Positions 41,738 through 50,947 of a DNA stretch of 64,000 nucleotides are shown piece after piece (within the stretch, counting starts at the first letter, position 1; each line of letters begins with the position of its first letter). The position numbers were made by a program, and so were the translations under genes. The notes below the pieces were generated by a model. The model worked only from the letters and a program-made list of their open reading frames with translations. It was not told where the DNA came from and searched no databases. Source of the stretch: Emergencia sp. (GTDB taxonomy: Bacteria > Bacillota > Clostridia > Peptostreptococcales > Anaerovoracaceae); assembly GCA_022767345.1 (NCBI GenBank), contig JALEOD010000024.1:1-64000 (forward strand), read 5' to 3'.

Positions 41738-42784
41738 ATGAAAAAATTTCTTATTTCAACCGAAAATCCTTACGAAGTCTTAATCGGCGAAGCCTTACTT
41801 AAGGATGCAGGCGCCTATATCAGCACTTGTATTCCCCCTTGCCATCTTTGCATTATTACAGACAGCACGGTCAACAGTATTTATTCCCAGGTCATCATGA
41901 CATCATTAATGGAACATGGATACCGCACTTCCAAGGTAGTTTTTCCTGCAGGTGAGCACTCTAAAAATCTGAACACCTACTCTAATATTCTGGAAGCCAT
42001 GGCGGACGAAAGTCTCAACCGCTCCGACGGCATCATCGCCCTGGGCGGCGGCGTTGTAGGCGACATGGCCGGCTTTGTTGCTGCCACCTATATGCGCGGC
42101 ATTCCGTACGTTCAAATTCCAACCACTTATATGTCTGCGATAGATGCCGCCGTAGGCGGAAAGACAGGCATCAACCTGCTCTCCGGAAAGAATCTGGTCG
42201 GCGCAATCTGGCAGCCTTCTCTGGTACTGTGCGACTATAAGACTTTTGACAGTCTGCCGCCTTCCAAACTGTTGGATGGTGTTGCAGAAGCTGTTAAATG
42301 CGCCGTCGTCGCAGAGTCCTCTCTGATTGAACATATTAAGACACAGGATTACGAATATGTAATCGAACGCTGTGTCTCCATTAAAAAATCCGTTGTCGAA
42401 GCCGATGAGCGGGACATGGGCCTGCGTCAAATTCTCAACTTCGGTCATACAATCGGACACGGTCTTGAGAAACTCAGTGCCTTCTCCATACCTCACGGAA
42501 AAGCCATCGCAAAAGGCATGATCGTAGAAGCGAAAGCTGCTTTCAGGCAAGGCCTGACCAGTGTGGATATCAGCGGCGAACTGACCGAAATTCTCACCGA
42601 TTTAGGATTTGATTTGTCCATCGATTACCCCTTAGAGGATTTATACCGTTTTGCTCTCATGGATAAAAAAATAAGCGGCGATAAAATCACCATGATTATT
42701 CCTGAATCCATTGGAAAATGCAGACTTCAAAAGATTTCCCTTTCAGAACTTCGTAAGTTTATAGAGCTGGGTCTGCAGCCATAA
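41738..42784 (+). CDS. aroB: 3-dehydroquinate synthase
   Basis: 348 residues of the AroB family, second step of the shikimate pathway. NAD-binding GIIALGGGVVGDMAGFVAATYMRG-type glycine motif lies near 100-120, followed by IQIPTTYMSAIDAAVGGKTGIN; zinc ligands are the Glu in GVAEAVKCAV and the His residues in NFGHTIGHGLE and IPHGKAIAKG. No other aro genes are adjacent. ATG at 41738 after GGCAGGAG. Confidence 0.95.
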   Translation: MKKFLISTENPYEVLIGEALLKDAGAYISTCIPPCHLCIITDSTVNSIYSQVIMTSLMEHGYRTSKVVFPAGEHSKNLNTYSNILEAMADESLNRSDGIIALGGGVVGDMAGFVAATYMRGIPYVQIPTTYMSAIDAAVGGKTGINLLSGKNLVGAIWQPSLVLCDYKTFDSLPPSKLLDGVAEAVKCAVVAESSLIEHIKTQDYEYVIERCVSIKKSVVEADERDMGLRQILNFGHTIGHGLEKLSAFSIPHGKAIAKGMIVEAKAAFRQGLTSVDISGELTEILTDLGFDLSIDYPLEDLYRFALMDKKISGDKITMIIPESIGKCRLQKISLSELRKFIELGLQP

Positions 42785-42802
42785 ATATGATTTTAAGTAT
42801 AT

Positions 42803-42840
42803 AAAGAGCGTGAGTCACTGACAATACACGCTCTTTTCTT
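42803..42840 (+). terminator. Terminator after aroB
   Basis: Perfect 10-bp stem AAAGAGCGTG / CACGCTCTTT with a 14-base loop and a T-rich tail. Confidence 0.85.
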
Positions 42841-42867
42841 TTAACTTCTTACTTAGGTGATACAGAC

Positions 42868-43413
42868 TTATTTGCCGTCTTTTCCTGCAAAAAATTCCTC
42901 TTTCAACATGGAGAACACCATGGAATCACGAAGGCTTCCATCATAGATTTTGTAATATCTGCGAATGGTTCCCTCGTAGGTAAAGCCGCACTTTTCAATA
43001 ATGCGCTGAGAACGTCTGTTAACTCTGCTGGTACAAATTCCAACCTGATCCAGCCCCAGTTCCTCAAAAGCGAAACGAAGCACTTCCTTTGCCGCCTCTG
43101 TCATATAGCCTTTGCCCCAGTGTTCCTCCGCCAAGTTATAGCCAAGTTCTCTGCTGTTGGATTCCGGTCTGATGTTATCTGGTTCCAGCGCAATAACACC
43201 CACCACCCGGTCATCGCCTTTGATACGGATTGCCCATGCTTCAGGGGGCATAAATATTTCTTCGATAATCCTTCTGGACTCTTCCACGCTGGTGTGCGGC
43301 GCCCAGCCTGCAGGCGGCCCTACGTTGGGATTGCTTGCGTAAGCGTACACATCTTCTGCGTCTTCCGGGGTAAACATTCTAAGGCTCAGCCGCTCTGTTT
43401 CTAAAGGTTTCAT
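42868..43413 (-). CDS. GNAT-family acetyltransferase, RimJ/RimL type
   Basis: 181 residues with the RimJ/L pattern: ETERLSLRMFTPEDAEDVYAYASN at the N-terminus, LGYNLAEEHWGKGYMTEAAK (acetyl-CoA loop) and NRRSQRIIEKCGFTYEGTIRR at the C-terminus. It could acetylate a ribosomal protein N-terminus or a small amine. CAGGAGGAG precedes the ATG. Confidence 0.88.
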   Translation of the reverse strand: MKPLETERLSLRMFTPEDAEDVYAYASNPNVGPPAGWAPHTSVEESRRIIEEIFMPPEAWAIRIKGDDRVVGVIALEPDNIRPESNSRELGYNLAEEHWGKGYMTEAAKEVLRFAFEELGLDQVGICTSRVNRRSQRIIEKCGFTYEGTIRRYYKIYDGSLRDSMVFSMLKEEFFAGKDGK

Positions 43414-43428
43414 GGTTCTCCTCCTGTA

Positions 43429-45411
43429 TTACTCTGTCGTACTGATAATTTCTTTATTGGACTTATCAATCTGGCTGACCTTCATATTTTCTGCGTCAGC
43501 AGGGTTCACTTCCTCCTGCAGCCCCAGAAGGCTCGGCCCAAGATAAATAGTCCTCAGAGTTTCTCCGTTTAAGGTTACCTTACTGTATTCTGTAAAATTC
43601 TGCCCCTTAATGTAATACTTTCCGCCAATATTGACTACCTTGTCAATTTTGATTTTCTTCACACCCAAAGTCATCTTGGCTCTTTCAAACGGATTTTCTC
43701 CGCCGTAAATATAGCCTTTTCCATAGTACATATCATATCCCAGCGCTTTCAGATTATCCAGATAATCTGCCGCGTCATGGTCTTTTGTCTGATGATACTT
43801 TACAGTAGTTCCGGTGTGAATGTCTACCCGGTTCAAAACCCCCGCTGCCAGCTGATAAGCTGCCAGATCTTTATCCCTTTTGTCCATCGGGAAATTGCTC
43901 CACATGATGTATTCTGTCTGATACAAGTCCTTTTCGGCATAGACATCTTCCGTTACATCCAGCGCTGGAATATGGTCACCGTACATAACCAGAATCACAT
44001 CTTCATCATAAGCTTCGAGAGCATCGGTCAATTCCTTGATAAACAGATCCATCTCGTAAATCTGATTGACATAGTACTCGTACTGCCACTTGATATCTTC
44101 ATTTGGGGCATCGGTCACCTGAATCTTCGGATTCTTGATTACCTGCTCTGTCGGGTACTTCCCGTGTCCCTGTACAGAAATGGTATAGATATAATCCCTT
44201 TCCTCAGTCAGCTCCATCGTTTCCAGAATCTGCTTTGTTAAAATACTGTCTTTCGCCCAATTTTTCGGCGTTTTTGGTACATCACTCATAAACTCCAGTG
44301 AAGTAAAACTGTCATAGCCGATATTAGCGAATACATCATTTCTGTTGTAGAACAGCGCTCTATGATTATGCATCGCATGGGTCTTGTAGCCCAGAGATTT
44401 CAGGTCAAAAGCAAGGCTCTCTCCTGTCCGCTCCTTTAGGATGGATTTAAACGGGTATTCACCGGGTCCAAAGAACTTGACGCTGATTCCGGTCATTACT
44501 TCAAATTCTGTATTGGCCGTTCCCGCGCCGCAGGCAGGCACAGTCAGCTTGCCGGAAGTGTACTTTTGTTTCATCTTCCGGAAATTCGGCACTGCGTCCT
44601 CCGAAAGTTCGATGTGCTTGAACATGGACGGGTCCACGAAGGATTCCAGCTGCAGGAACAAAATATTTGGATGTTCTTCATCCTCATCACTTTCAACCAG
44701 CTTCATAGTGCCGTCTTCGTTGTACTGGCTCTTGTCAAAAATGGCTTTAATCATTTTTTCATTGTAGCCCGCCGGCTTTGCAATGCCGGTGTTTAGCCAG
44801 GTGTTCACAAAACAGTACGGAACACCGTAATCCTCGTAAGCATAGGCCAGATTACCAAAGAAAGTGCTCAGCGTGCCGACACGAATCAGACCAAAGGTTG
44901 CCGCAAAGGTCAAAGCAATGACTGCCACTACAGCGGTCAGATTCCTCTTCCACTGAATCGCTTCTTTCTTTTTCGGCCCCTTAATCCAAAGAAGTAAAAG
45001 TGCCGCAGCTGCCAGTAAAATTCCGCCGGCAAGAAGAATGATTTCTGTTTTACTGAAATAGTTTGTTAAAATTGTCGCGCCGTCGGCAAGGTTGCTCAAA
45101 TCTTTTACGGTAAATGGCGTCATTCTCTGCATAAGAATAATCCCGTTGGTAATGCCGATTGCCATCCAAATGATGGTAACTACGGTTACCACAAACACTC
45201 TCCGCTTAAAAATGGTTGCGATTACTAAAGTTGCAAAAATCAGCAGCGTATTATAAAAAAATACAATCGGGCTGTGCAATAAAAAGTCGAAACCGCCGAA
45301 GCCTTTTCTTGCCAGGGTTTCAATGGCAAAATTAAGTATAAATGCCCATACTGCACAGAAGACAAAACTGTTCTTTAATCTTTTCTGATAAAATTGCTGC
45401 AATTTCTCCAT
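43429..45411 (-). CDS. LTA synthase family sulfatase
   Basis: About 660 residues: five N-terminal transmembrane helices (to ~190), then an extracellular alkaline-phosphatase-fold domain. PNILFLQLESFVDPS carries the first metal ligand, CGAGTANTEFEVMTG the catalytic Thr, and MYGDHIPALDV and SVQGHGKYP further metal ligands. It probably transfers glycerol-phosphate from phosphatidylglycerol to build lipoteichoic acid or a related polymer. After the catalytic domain a C-terminal segment of ~110 residues looks like a beta-rich domain (GGKYYIKGQNFTEYSKVTLNG). The ATG at 45411 is preferred over the upstream start because its ribosome site (GAGGGATAG) lies between them. Confidence 0.88.
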   Translation of the reverse strand: MEKLQQFYQKRLKNSFVFCAVWAFILNFAIETLARKGFGGFDFLLHSPIVFFYNTLLIFATLVIATIFKRRVFVVTVVTIIWMAIGITNGIILMQRMTPFTVKDLSNLADGATILTNYFSKTEIILLAGGILLAAAALLLLWIKGPKKKEAIQWKRNLTAVVAVIALTFAATFGLIRVGTLSTFFGNLAYAYEDYGVPYCFVNTWLNTGIAKPAGYNEKMIKAIFDKSQYNEDGTMKLVESDEDEEHPNILFLQLESFVDPSMFKHIELSEDAVPNFRKMKQKYTSGKLTVPACGAGTANTEFEVMTGISVKFFGPGEYPFKSILKERTGESLAFDLKSLGYKTHAMHNHRALFYNRNDVFANIGYDSFTSLEFMSDVPKTPKNWAKDSILTKQILETMELTEERDYIYTISVQGHGKYPTEQVIKNPKIQVTDAPNEDIKWQYEYYVNQIYEMDLFIKELTDALEAYDEDVILVMYGDHIPALDVTEDVYAEKDLYQTEYIMWSNFPMDKRDKDLAAYQLAAGVLNRVDIHTGTTVKYHQTKDHDAADYLDNLKALGYDMYYGKGYIYGGENPFERAKMTLGVKKIKIDKVVNIGGKYYIKGQNFTEYSKVTLNGETLRTIYLGPSLLGLQEEVNPADAENMKVSQIDKSNKEIISTTE

Positions 45412-45427
45412 GGTACTATCCCTCACT

Positions 45428-46282
45428 TTATTTCCCTTTTGCCAGATAATTTGCAATCATCGCAAATTCACTTAAAGACAGGGTCTCTGCCCTTCTTTTT
45501 TCATCAATCCCTGTGTCCCCAAGACACGTTTTTATCTCTTCTTTCGTAAAATCGCCTAATTGCGATAAAGAGTTGGAAAGGGTCTTTCTCCGCTGTCCAA
45601 AGCCTGCTTTAATGCACCGGAAAAACAACGGCTCGTCCATCAACTTCACCGGTTTTTCCTTTCTGATATCAAGACGCAATACCGCCGAATCTACTTTCGG
45701 CGCAGGAAAAAATACTTCCTTTGGTACTGTTGCCACAGTAGTCACGGTGCAGTAATACTGCACTGCCGCAGACAGAGCGCCGTAGGCCTTAGTGCCAGGC
45801 TCCGCCTTAATCCGATCCGCAACTTCCTTCTGCATCATGATAGTAATGCTGTCCGCCTCTACATGACTTTCCAAAAGTCCCATAATGATAGGCGTCGTAA
45901 TATAGTAAGGCAGATTGCCTATAATCTTCGTCTTTCTGCAGCCTGCTGCCGCAATGATTGCGTTCAAGTCCGCTTTCAGCACATCTTCGTTGATAATCTC
46001 CACGTTATCAAACTCCTGCAGCGTGTCCTGCAAAATAGGAATCAGGTTTCTGTCAATTTCTACTGCCGTCACCTTTCTGGCAAGCTGCGCTGCCTCCGCC
46101 GTCAATACGCCGATTCCGGGCCCGATTTCAATGACCAAATCTTCATCCGTAATTTCTGTCGCATCAATGATTTTGTCGATGATATTCTTATCCGTTAAAA
46201 AATTCTGCCCCAGACTTTTTGATAACTTAAACCCATATTTATCTTTAATTTCTCGAATGGTCGAGGGTGCGTATAATTTCAT
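45428..46282 (-). CDS. rsmA: 16S rRNA dimethyladenosine transferase
   Basis: 284 residues. SAM motif VIEIGPGIGVLTAEAA, acidic EIDRNLI, and the catalytic NLPYYITTPIIM (NxPY/F). It dimethylates the two adenines of the 3'-terminal helix of 16S rRNA. Its start overlaps the rnmV stop by four bases (ATGA). Confidence 0.95.
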   Translation of the reverse strand: MKLYAPSTIREIKDKYGFKLSKSLGQNFLTDKNIIDKIIDATEITDEDLVIEIGPGIGVLTAEAAQLARKVTAVEIDRNLIPILQDTLQEFDNVEIINEDVLKADLNAIIAAAGCRKTKIIGNLPYYITTPIIMGLLESHVEADSITIMMQKEVADRIKAEPGTKAYGALSAAVQYYCTVTTVATVPKEVFFPAPKVDSAVLRLDIRKEKPVKLMDEPLFFRCIKAGFGQRRKTLSNSLSQLGDFTKEEIKTCLGDTGIDEKRRAETLSLSEFAMIANYLAKGK

Positions 46283-46833
46283 ATCATTTCCTTTACTTTT
46301 TGGTAAAACTCCTCTTTCGTAATGTGAAACTGATTCAGTTTCCGAAGGAATGTCTTCGTATTTCCATAACCGATAGCCAGAAGATTTCCCAGCTTTTCTC
46401 TCCGCTCCTTAGCCTCCGGCGTTCCAGCCAGACCGCAGGCCACCAAATCATCCATAGTGAAAAGCTGCGGGGCATCTGCTGCTGTGCAGCGGGCATTTTC
46501 CAAAGCTTTCACAATATCCTCAGGCTTTGCGTTTTCCACACCGACATTGCCTTTTTTCAGTGCCTTTCCCTTAGGCAAAAAGGCCTGTTTGCAGCCCGGA
46601 AAACGCTCCGCCACCTTTCTCCTGATTTTCTCACCCGCATAATCCGGATCAGTAAATATAATAATACCCTGCTCCCTGTACGCTTTTTCAATGAGCGGCC
46701 ACATGGAATCCGGCATACCGAACCCATGGGTCTCAATGGTCATTGCCGATACCGCCCGCCTGATTGCCGCGGTATCGTCTCTGCCTTCCACGATGATTGC
46801 TTCTTTAATTGTCTTCTTGATCAGTTCCGTCAT
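46279..46833 (-). CDS. rnmV: Ribonuclease M5
   Basis: 184 residues with an N-terminal TOPRIM domain: AIIVEGRDDTAAIRR (Glu) and IIIFTDPDYAGEKIRR (DxD). It matures 5S rRNA precursor in Firmicutes. Overlaps rsmA by four bases and divIC by 29 bases. Confidence 0.92.
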   Translation of the reverse strand: MTELIKKTIKEAIIVEGRDDTAAIRRAVSAMTIETHGFGMPDSMWPLIEKAYREQGIIIFTDPDYAGEKIRRKVAERFPGCKQAFLPKGKALKKGNVGVENAKPEDIVKALENARCTAADAPQLFTMDDLVACGLAGTPEAKERREKLGNLLAIGYGNTKTFLRKLNQFHITKEEFYQKVKEMI

Positions 46834-47215
46834 TGTTATCTTTGTCCTGTTCCTTATCTAAAACGAATAAAATTTCTCCCGGTTTAATCATACGAAGCTG
46901 AATTCTCGCCTGTTCCTCAATGTATTCCAAATCATTTACATTCTCAAGTTCTGCTTTGAGCGCATCCTGCTGCTGTAAAAGATTCTGATTTTTCTCCTGC
47001 AGATTTTTTTGCTCTGCCCGCAGATCAAAGACGTTTTTTACGGACATTCCAACGACCGCTATCAGTATTACTACTATAACGGTCAGGATTAATCTGCCTT
47101 GATTCACTTTTACTCTTTTTTTCTTTCGGACAGTACCTGCAGTGCTTTCAGTTTCGGATTTGCGCACTTCCGCATCTGCAAACTGTTTCACTCTTCCTTT
47201 TTTTCTCTTCTTCAT
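46805..47215 (-). CDS. divIC: Septum formation initiator, DivIC/FtsB family
   Basis: 136 residues: a basic cytoplasmic N-terminus, one transmembrane helix (LILTVIVVILIAVVGMSV, ~42-59), a coiled coil (LRAEQKNLQEKNQNLLQQQDALKAELENV) and the family tail EEQARIQLRMIKPGEILFVL. It takes part in the divisome with FtsL. Its place after yabP-yabQ is as in Bacillus. Confidence 0.88.
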   Translation of the reverse strand: MKKRKKGRVKQFADAEVRKSETESTAGTVRKKKRVKVNQGRLILTVIVVILIAVVGMSVKNVFDLRAEQKNLQEKNQNLLQQQDALKAELENVNDLEYIEEQARIQLRMIKPGEILFVLDKEQDKDNNDGTDQEDN

Positions 47216-47233
47216 ACCTGTGTACCCAACTTT

Positions 47234-47524
47234 TTAGTTTCCCTTTAGTATACCACGAATGCATTTTTTCCACAAGAATATACCGCCGACCATAGACGCA
47301 ATCCCGTACAACGACACAGTGCCATGGGACGCTCTATACAGAAATCTGTAAAACAAAAATGCCGCAAAAATCCAAAAGGCAAAATAGACAGCCATCTGCA
47401 TTCTCCTTCTGTTGCCGCAGCATTTCATCAAATAATTTCTTGCTTCAAAGACAATCATGAGGGCAATTCCGCAGCCGAACATGACCAGCAGCTGAAACAG
47501 TTCTCTCTGAATCAGCGCTGTCAT
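47234..47524 (-). CDS. yabQ: Spore cortex biosynthesis protein YabQ-like
   Basis: 96 residues, three hydrophobic segments, with RELFQLLVMFGCGIALMIVFE and SLYGIASMVGGIFLWK. YabQ is a forespore-membrane protein needed for cortex formation. Identified mainly by size, topology and the yabP-yabQ-divIC order. Its ATG overlaps the yabP stop by four bases. Confidence 0.78.
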   Translation of the reverse strand: MTALIQRELFQLLVMFGCGIALMIVFEARNYLMKCCGNRRRMQMAVYFAFWIFAAFLFYRFLYRASHGTVSLYGIASMVGGIFLWKKCIRGILKGN

Positions 47525-47775
47525 TTCCGGAACCTGTCAAAAAATTTTGTCTTTACTCTCTTCTTTGTATATGTCAGCGCCTCAATCTCACCTGTGGCGA
47601 CCAACTTTCCCTCTTCCAAATCCAGCACCTCAATATGCAGATTACTTCCGGAAATCACCAGACCCTCGTCTGCTAAATTAGCCAGAATTGTCTCTTCGTC
47701 AAAGGCTTCTACCGCTGTCACTGCGCTCACCAAAAGCCGGCTCTTGTTTTCCAGTTCAATCACATGATTTTCCAT
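47521..47775 (-). CDS. yabP: Sporulation protein YabP
   Basis: 84 residues of the YabP/YqfC family: NHVIELENKSRLLVSAVTAVEAFDEETI and GSNLHIEVLDLEEGKLVATGEIEALTY. AAAGGAGG seven bases before the ATG. A CATATACT box upstream (near 47804-47811) is reminiscent of a sigma-E -10, but the -35 is not convincing. Confidence 0.88.
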   Translation of the reverse strand: MENHVIELENKSRLLVSAVTAVEAFDEETILANLADEGLVISGSNLHIEVLDLEEGKLVATGEIEALTYTKKRVKTKFFDRFRK

Positions 47776-47844
47776 CGCACAGACCTCCTTTTACAGGTAA
47801 GTATATGCCGAAAAATCCGAAATTTTCCCTAAAAGCGCCCATCA

Positions 47845-47862
47845 CCTGTATTTTGGTACAGG
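47845..47862 (-). terminator. Weak hairpin after the M23 gene
   Basis: CCTGTA / TACAGG, 6-bp stem and 6-base loop, without a clear T run. May end the M23 transcript; low confidence. Confidence 0.35.
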
Positions 47863-47887
47863 CCTTCATTCCTTAAACTGCCTTATT

Positions 47888-49462
47888 TTACAAATAATTG
47901 AACGGATCTACAGCCGTACCGTTTTTCACAATCTCAAAATGGCAATGTGAACCGTAACTGTTTCCCGTATTTCCGACTTCTCCGATTTTCTGACCCTGGT
48001 ATACCTTATCACCAACGCTGACGTTGATTGCGCTGCAGTGTCCGTATCTGGTCCTCATGCCGCTGCCATGGTCAATTTCTATAAATAATCCGTATCCGCT
48101 GTACCAGCCGGCGTAAACGACAGTACCTCCATCGGAAGCATAAATCGGTGTACCTGTCGGACATGCTAAATCCAATCCGTCGTGATTGCGTCCCCATCTC
48201 CATCCGAATTCCGATGTGAGGGTATACCCTGATACCGGCATAATAAAGGTGCCCGTCGGCGCCGTTTTCGGCAGTTTCTTCGTGCCCTTGATTACAATTT
48301 TCTTCACGGATTTTTTTATAGTTTCCGTCTTTAAAACGTCTTTTCCGACTTCCTCACCGTTTTCTCTGGTAATTCTGGCAGTCACAACCCGTTTTCCGTT
48401 GACGCCTTTCTGAATGACTTTCGTCACATTTTCGTACAGAGAATCATCTTCTCTGTATTCTGTCTTATATTTCACCTTTTCCGCATAGGTTACTTCCTCT
48501 TCCGTCACGACGGTTAATGCGGGAACCGCCTCGGAAATCAGAATTTCATCACCCGGGAATAGAGAATCCTCCTTCAGGTCTGGATTATTTTTCTTCAGTT
48601 CTTCAAAGGTTGTATCAAACTTGCTGGTAATACCCGAATAAGTATCACCTGTCTTTACCACATAGACCTTTTCTTTAGAACCCCCGTCCATAATCTTTGA
48701 TTTGGCTTCTTTCTGACCGCTGATGTAAGCGAGTTTTGTATCCAGCTGCTTGATTTCTACCTGTTCCTTGAAACCGGCGCGCAGATATTTTATCTGTCCC
48801 TTCCCCTTCATAAAGGACTGCTGTACACTTCGAAGCGTGCTGTTGGCTGCCGCTTCGCTTTCACAGATGACAAAACACTGTCCATTAATATAAATCCCGT
48901 AACCCTGTGCCTCCATATCGGACATATAGGTCAGTCTTTTCAGCACAGTGTCAATATCATCGATGTCCTTATCCAATACCACCACATTTTTAAAGGTGAT
49001 ATTCTCATCTGCATCGATTTGAATCTGCGAACCGTATTCCTTACTCAGCTCTGTACTTACCAAATCCAGAATCTTAATGACATCCTCCTGGTTTTTTACA
49101 TAACCAAGCACTTTTCCATTATAAGAATACTGAAAACCTGTGGCATAGTTAAACATAGCAACCATAGAAATCGCTACCAGAATAAACCCTGCAAAATGAC
49201 TCAGTATACTCTTTTTGTGTTCAATAAAACTCTTTCGATTTCTGTGGATTGCGCTGGCAATATGGTATCTGATGATGAGCCATAGCCTGTCCGCCCGCTC
49301 CTGTGTATGGTCATGGAACGTCACAATGCCGGCGGCGCCGCTTACAATGAACTGCCAAAAAGAAACAAGCCACCTGTCAAAACGAATCTGTGCCTCGTCG
49401 TGCCAGGTAATAAGTCCCGCCGCAGCATCCACTATTTTTCTAAACTTTTTTTCTTTACCCAT
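47888..49462 (-). CDS. Membrane-anchored LysM/G5/M23 endopeptidase
   Basis: 524 residues: a cytoplasmic N-terminus with a twice-repeated W/F-HDxxQxRxDR-type segment (TWHDEAQIRFDRW, TFHDHTQERADRL), a TM helix (FAGFILVAISMVAMFNYATG, ~90-110), a LysM domain (YVVKTGDTYSGITSKFDTTFEEL), a G5 domain (about 315-390) and a C-terminal M23 lysostaphin-like domain with zinc motifs HDGLDL and GSHCHFEI. It should cleave peptidoglycan cross-bridges outside the membrane. Overlaps the upstream DnaD gene by 31 bases. Confidence 0.92.
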   Translation of the reverse strand: MGKEKKFRKIVDAAAGLITWHDEAQIRFDRWLVSFWQFIVSGAAGIVTFHDHTQERADRLWLIIRYHIASAIHRNRKSFIEHKKSILSHFAGFILVAISMVAMFNYATGFQYSYNGKVLGYVKNQEDVIKILDLVSTELSKEYGSQIQIDADENITFKNVVVLDKDIDDIDTVLKRLTYMSDMEAQGYGIYINGQCFVICESEAAANSTLRSVQQSFMKGKGQIKYLRAGFKEQVEIKQLDTKLAYISGQKEAKSKIMDGGSKEKVYVVKTGDTYSGITSKFDTTFEELKKNNPDLKEDSLFPGDEILISEAVPALTVVTEEEVTYAEKVKYKTEYREDDSLYENVTKVIQKGVNGKRVVTARITRENGEEVGKDVLKTETIKKSVKKIVIKGTKKLPKTAPTGTFIMPVSGYTLTSEFGWRWGRNHDGLDLACPTGTPIYASDGGTVVYAGWYSGYGLFIEIDHGSGMRTRYGHCSAINVSVGDKVYQGQKIGEVGNTGNSYGSHCHFEIVKNGTAVDPFNYL

Positions 49463-50709
49463 ATTTCCGCCTCTTCCGTACGCTGCTTAATACAGGAACA
49501 ACGTTCACCAAGATCTGTCATTCCCGTATCGCTGCACTTTTCACAAGCGTACTTTATGTCGGTATAATCCATCTCAAAATTGTTTTCGGTCAGCACTACC
49601 GCACGTTCTGCTGCCAGCTCGTCCATAATGCTGTTTATCTTCTTGCTCTCATCTTCCGAGGAACCGAGAATCAACGCCTTAGAAAGCTGAGATCCCATCC
49701 TGCGGATTTCCTCATCAATTTCTTTGATTCTAGGCAGCTTCTGATAAACTTCCCCTTTTCTCTCCTCTGCCTCTTTCTCTGCCTTTTCCCGCAGATAATC
49801 GTAATATTGATTGAGCACTGCCTGGGTCACCACAATCTTCTTGTTGACATCTACGCCTTTGCTCTCCGCTTCATCTCTCCAGTTTTCTAAAACCTTGTTG
49901 ACATAGTTAAAATTCGGACTGGATATACCGGCTGTCTTTGTACAGGCCTCCAATACCCTGTCCATAGAATAACCCATGCGCTCAAACCAGTTGTCCATCA
50001 TTTCTTTTTCTGCCTCTGTGGCATTTCTGGTAAAGCCAAGAGCCTTAAGGACTCGCTTATAGCGATAATATTTCTCATCCATCTCCTGCAGTTTTTCGCT
50101 GATCTGGTCTGTGGTCTCCAGTCCTTCCTCAGTCCATCCCTTTACCACACTCTCGATATAGCGCATGCTGGTCTTATTCTTGTCGACAGAATATTTCACT
50201 GCCGTAAAGACCACCTCAGGGCTGGCGCCGTAATCAGTAAGCCACCGCATAATCTGACTCAGCTCAGAAGAGTCCAAGGTTCGGCCCAGGGTTTTCTCGA
50301 TGTCCTTAAACATGACCTTCACTTCCGGGTTTCCAAAAACATTATCCCCTTTCCGCCGGCTTGCCTCTCCCCGTGCCGGAGCAGTATTCTTTCCGTACAG
50401 CTGTTCTTTCAGGCTGAGAAATTCCACAATAAAACTGACGTTGCCCTGTGTGTCAAAGTAGCGTTTTCTGATAACACCCCGCTCTTCCCAGTACTCCCAG
50501 GCCTGCCGCACTTTCTCTTCGGATAGTCCAAGCTGTCTTGCGATTGCTTTTTCCGTAATTTCAAGGCCGTGCTCCGCATACATACTTGCATACAAATATA
50601 CCTTTACAAAATCGCCGGGCGCCGAAGGCATATATTCATTAATAAAAATATTTTCGACTTTTGTATCCAGCAGGAAAAAGTCTTTGATTTTTTCTTTTAC
50701 AAAATTCAT
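49432..50709 (-). CDS. DnaD-domain primosomal protein fused to the N-terminal part of a DnaC/DnaI-type helicase loader
   Basis: 425 residues: an N-terminal winged-helix (about 20-100, ITEKAIARQLGLSEEKVRQAWEY), two DnaD C-terminal-type domains (about 125-195 and 215-285, the latter with NFNYVNKVLENW), then a helical segment EERKGEVYQKLPRIKEIDEE and a zinc-finger-like block CEKCSDTGMTDLGERCSC. The last ~120 residues match what normally begins the separate clostridial DnaC/DnaI loader, but the AAA+ ATPase that should follow is missing: the protein ends 20 residues later and the next gene is a peptidase. It should bridge DnaA-origin DNA and DnaB helicase (dnaB is 240 bases upstream). Confidence 0.85.
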   Translation of the reverse strand: MNFVKEKIKDFFLLDTKVENIFINEYMPSAPGDFVKVYLYASMYAEHGLEITEKAIARQLGLSEEKVRQAWEYWEERGVIRKRYFDTQGNVSFIVEFLSLKEQLYGKNTAPARGEASRRKGDNVFGNPEVKVMFKDIEKTLGRTLDSSELSQIMRWLTDYGASPEVVFTAVKYSVDKNKTSMRYIESVVKGWTEEGLETTDQISEKLQEMDEKYYRYKRVLKALGFTRNATEAEKEMMDNWFERMGYSMDRVLEACTKTAGISSPNFNYVNKVLENWRDEAESKGVDVNKKIVVTQAVLNQYYDYLREKAEKEAEERKGEVYQKLPRIKEIDEEIRRMGSQLSKALILGSSEDESKKINSIMDELAAERAVVLTENNFEMDYTDIKYACEKCSDTGMTDLGERCSCIKQRTEEAEIWVKKKSLEK

Positions 50710-50721
50710 AAATGCTCGCCT

Positions 50722-50913
50722 TTATGCTTCTTTGTTCAATGCGCGAAGTAATTCTTCCACGTCGAGACCATGTCCTTCTGCCGCCTCGCGCAAAGTTTCC
50801 TGTACTGCCCCGGGACAACCGGTGCACAGAAGTCCATGCTCCTTAAAAATCAGTTCCATATCATCATTCAGATTCAGAACATCACAAACTTTCATATCTT
50901 CAGTAATCTTCAT
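50722..50913 (-). CDS. DUF1858 redox-disulfide domain protein
   Basis: 63 residues: MKITEDMKVCDVLNLNDDME then FKEHGLLCTGCPGAVQETL with the CTGC motif. This is the small domain (DUF1858, hybrid-cluster-protein-associated disulfide) common in anaerobes. Function unknown; the C-x2-C may be redox-active or bind metal. Between dnaB and the DnaD-fusion gene. Confidence 0.82.
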   Translation of the reverse strand: MKITEDMKVCDVLNLNDDMELIFKEHGLLCTGCPGAVQETLREAAEGHGLDVEELLRALNKEA

Positions 50914-50947
50914 AAGTAACTCTCTTTCAGATGCAAATTACTATAAC

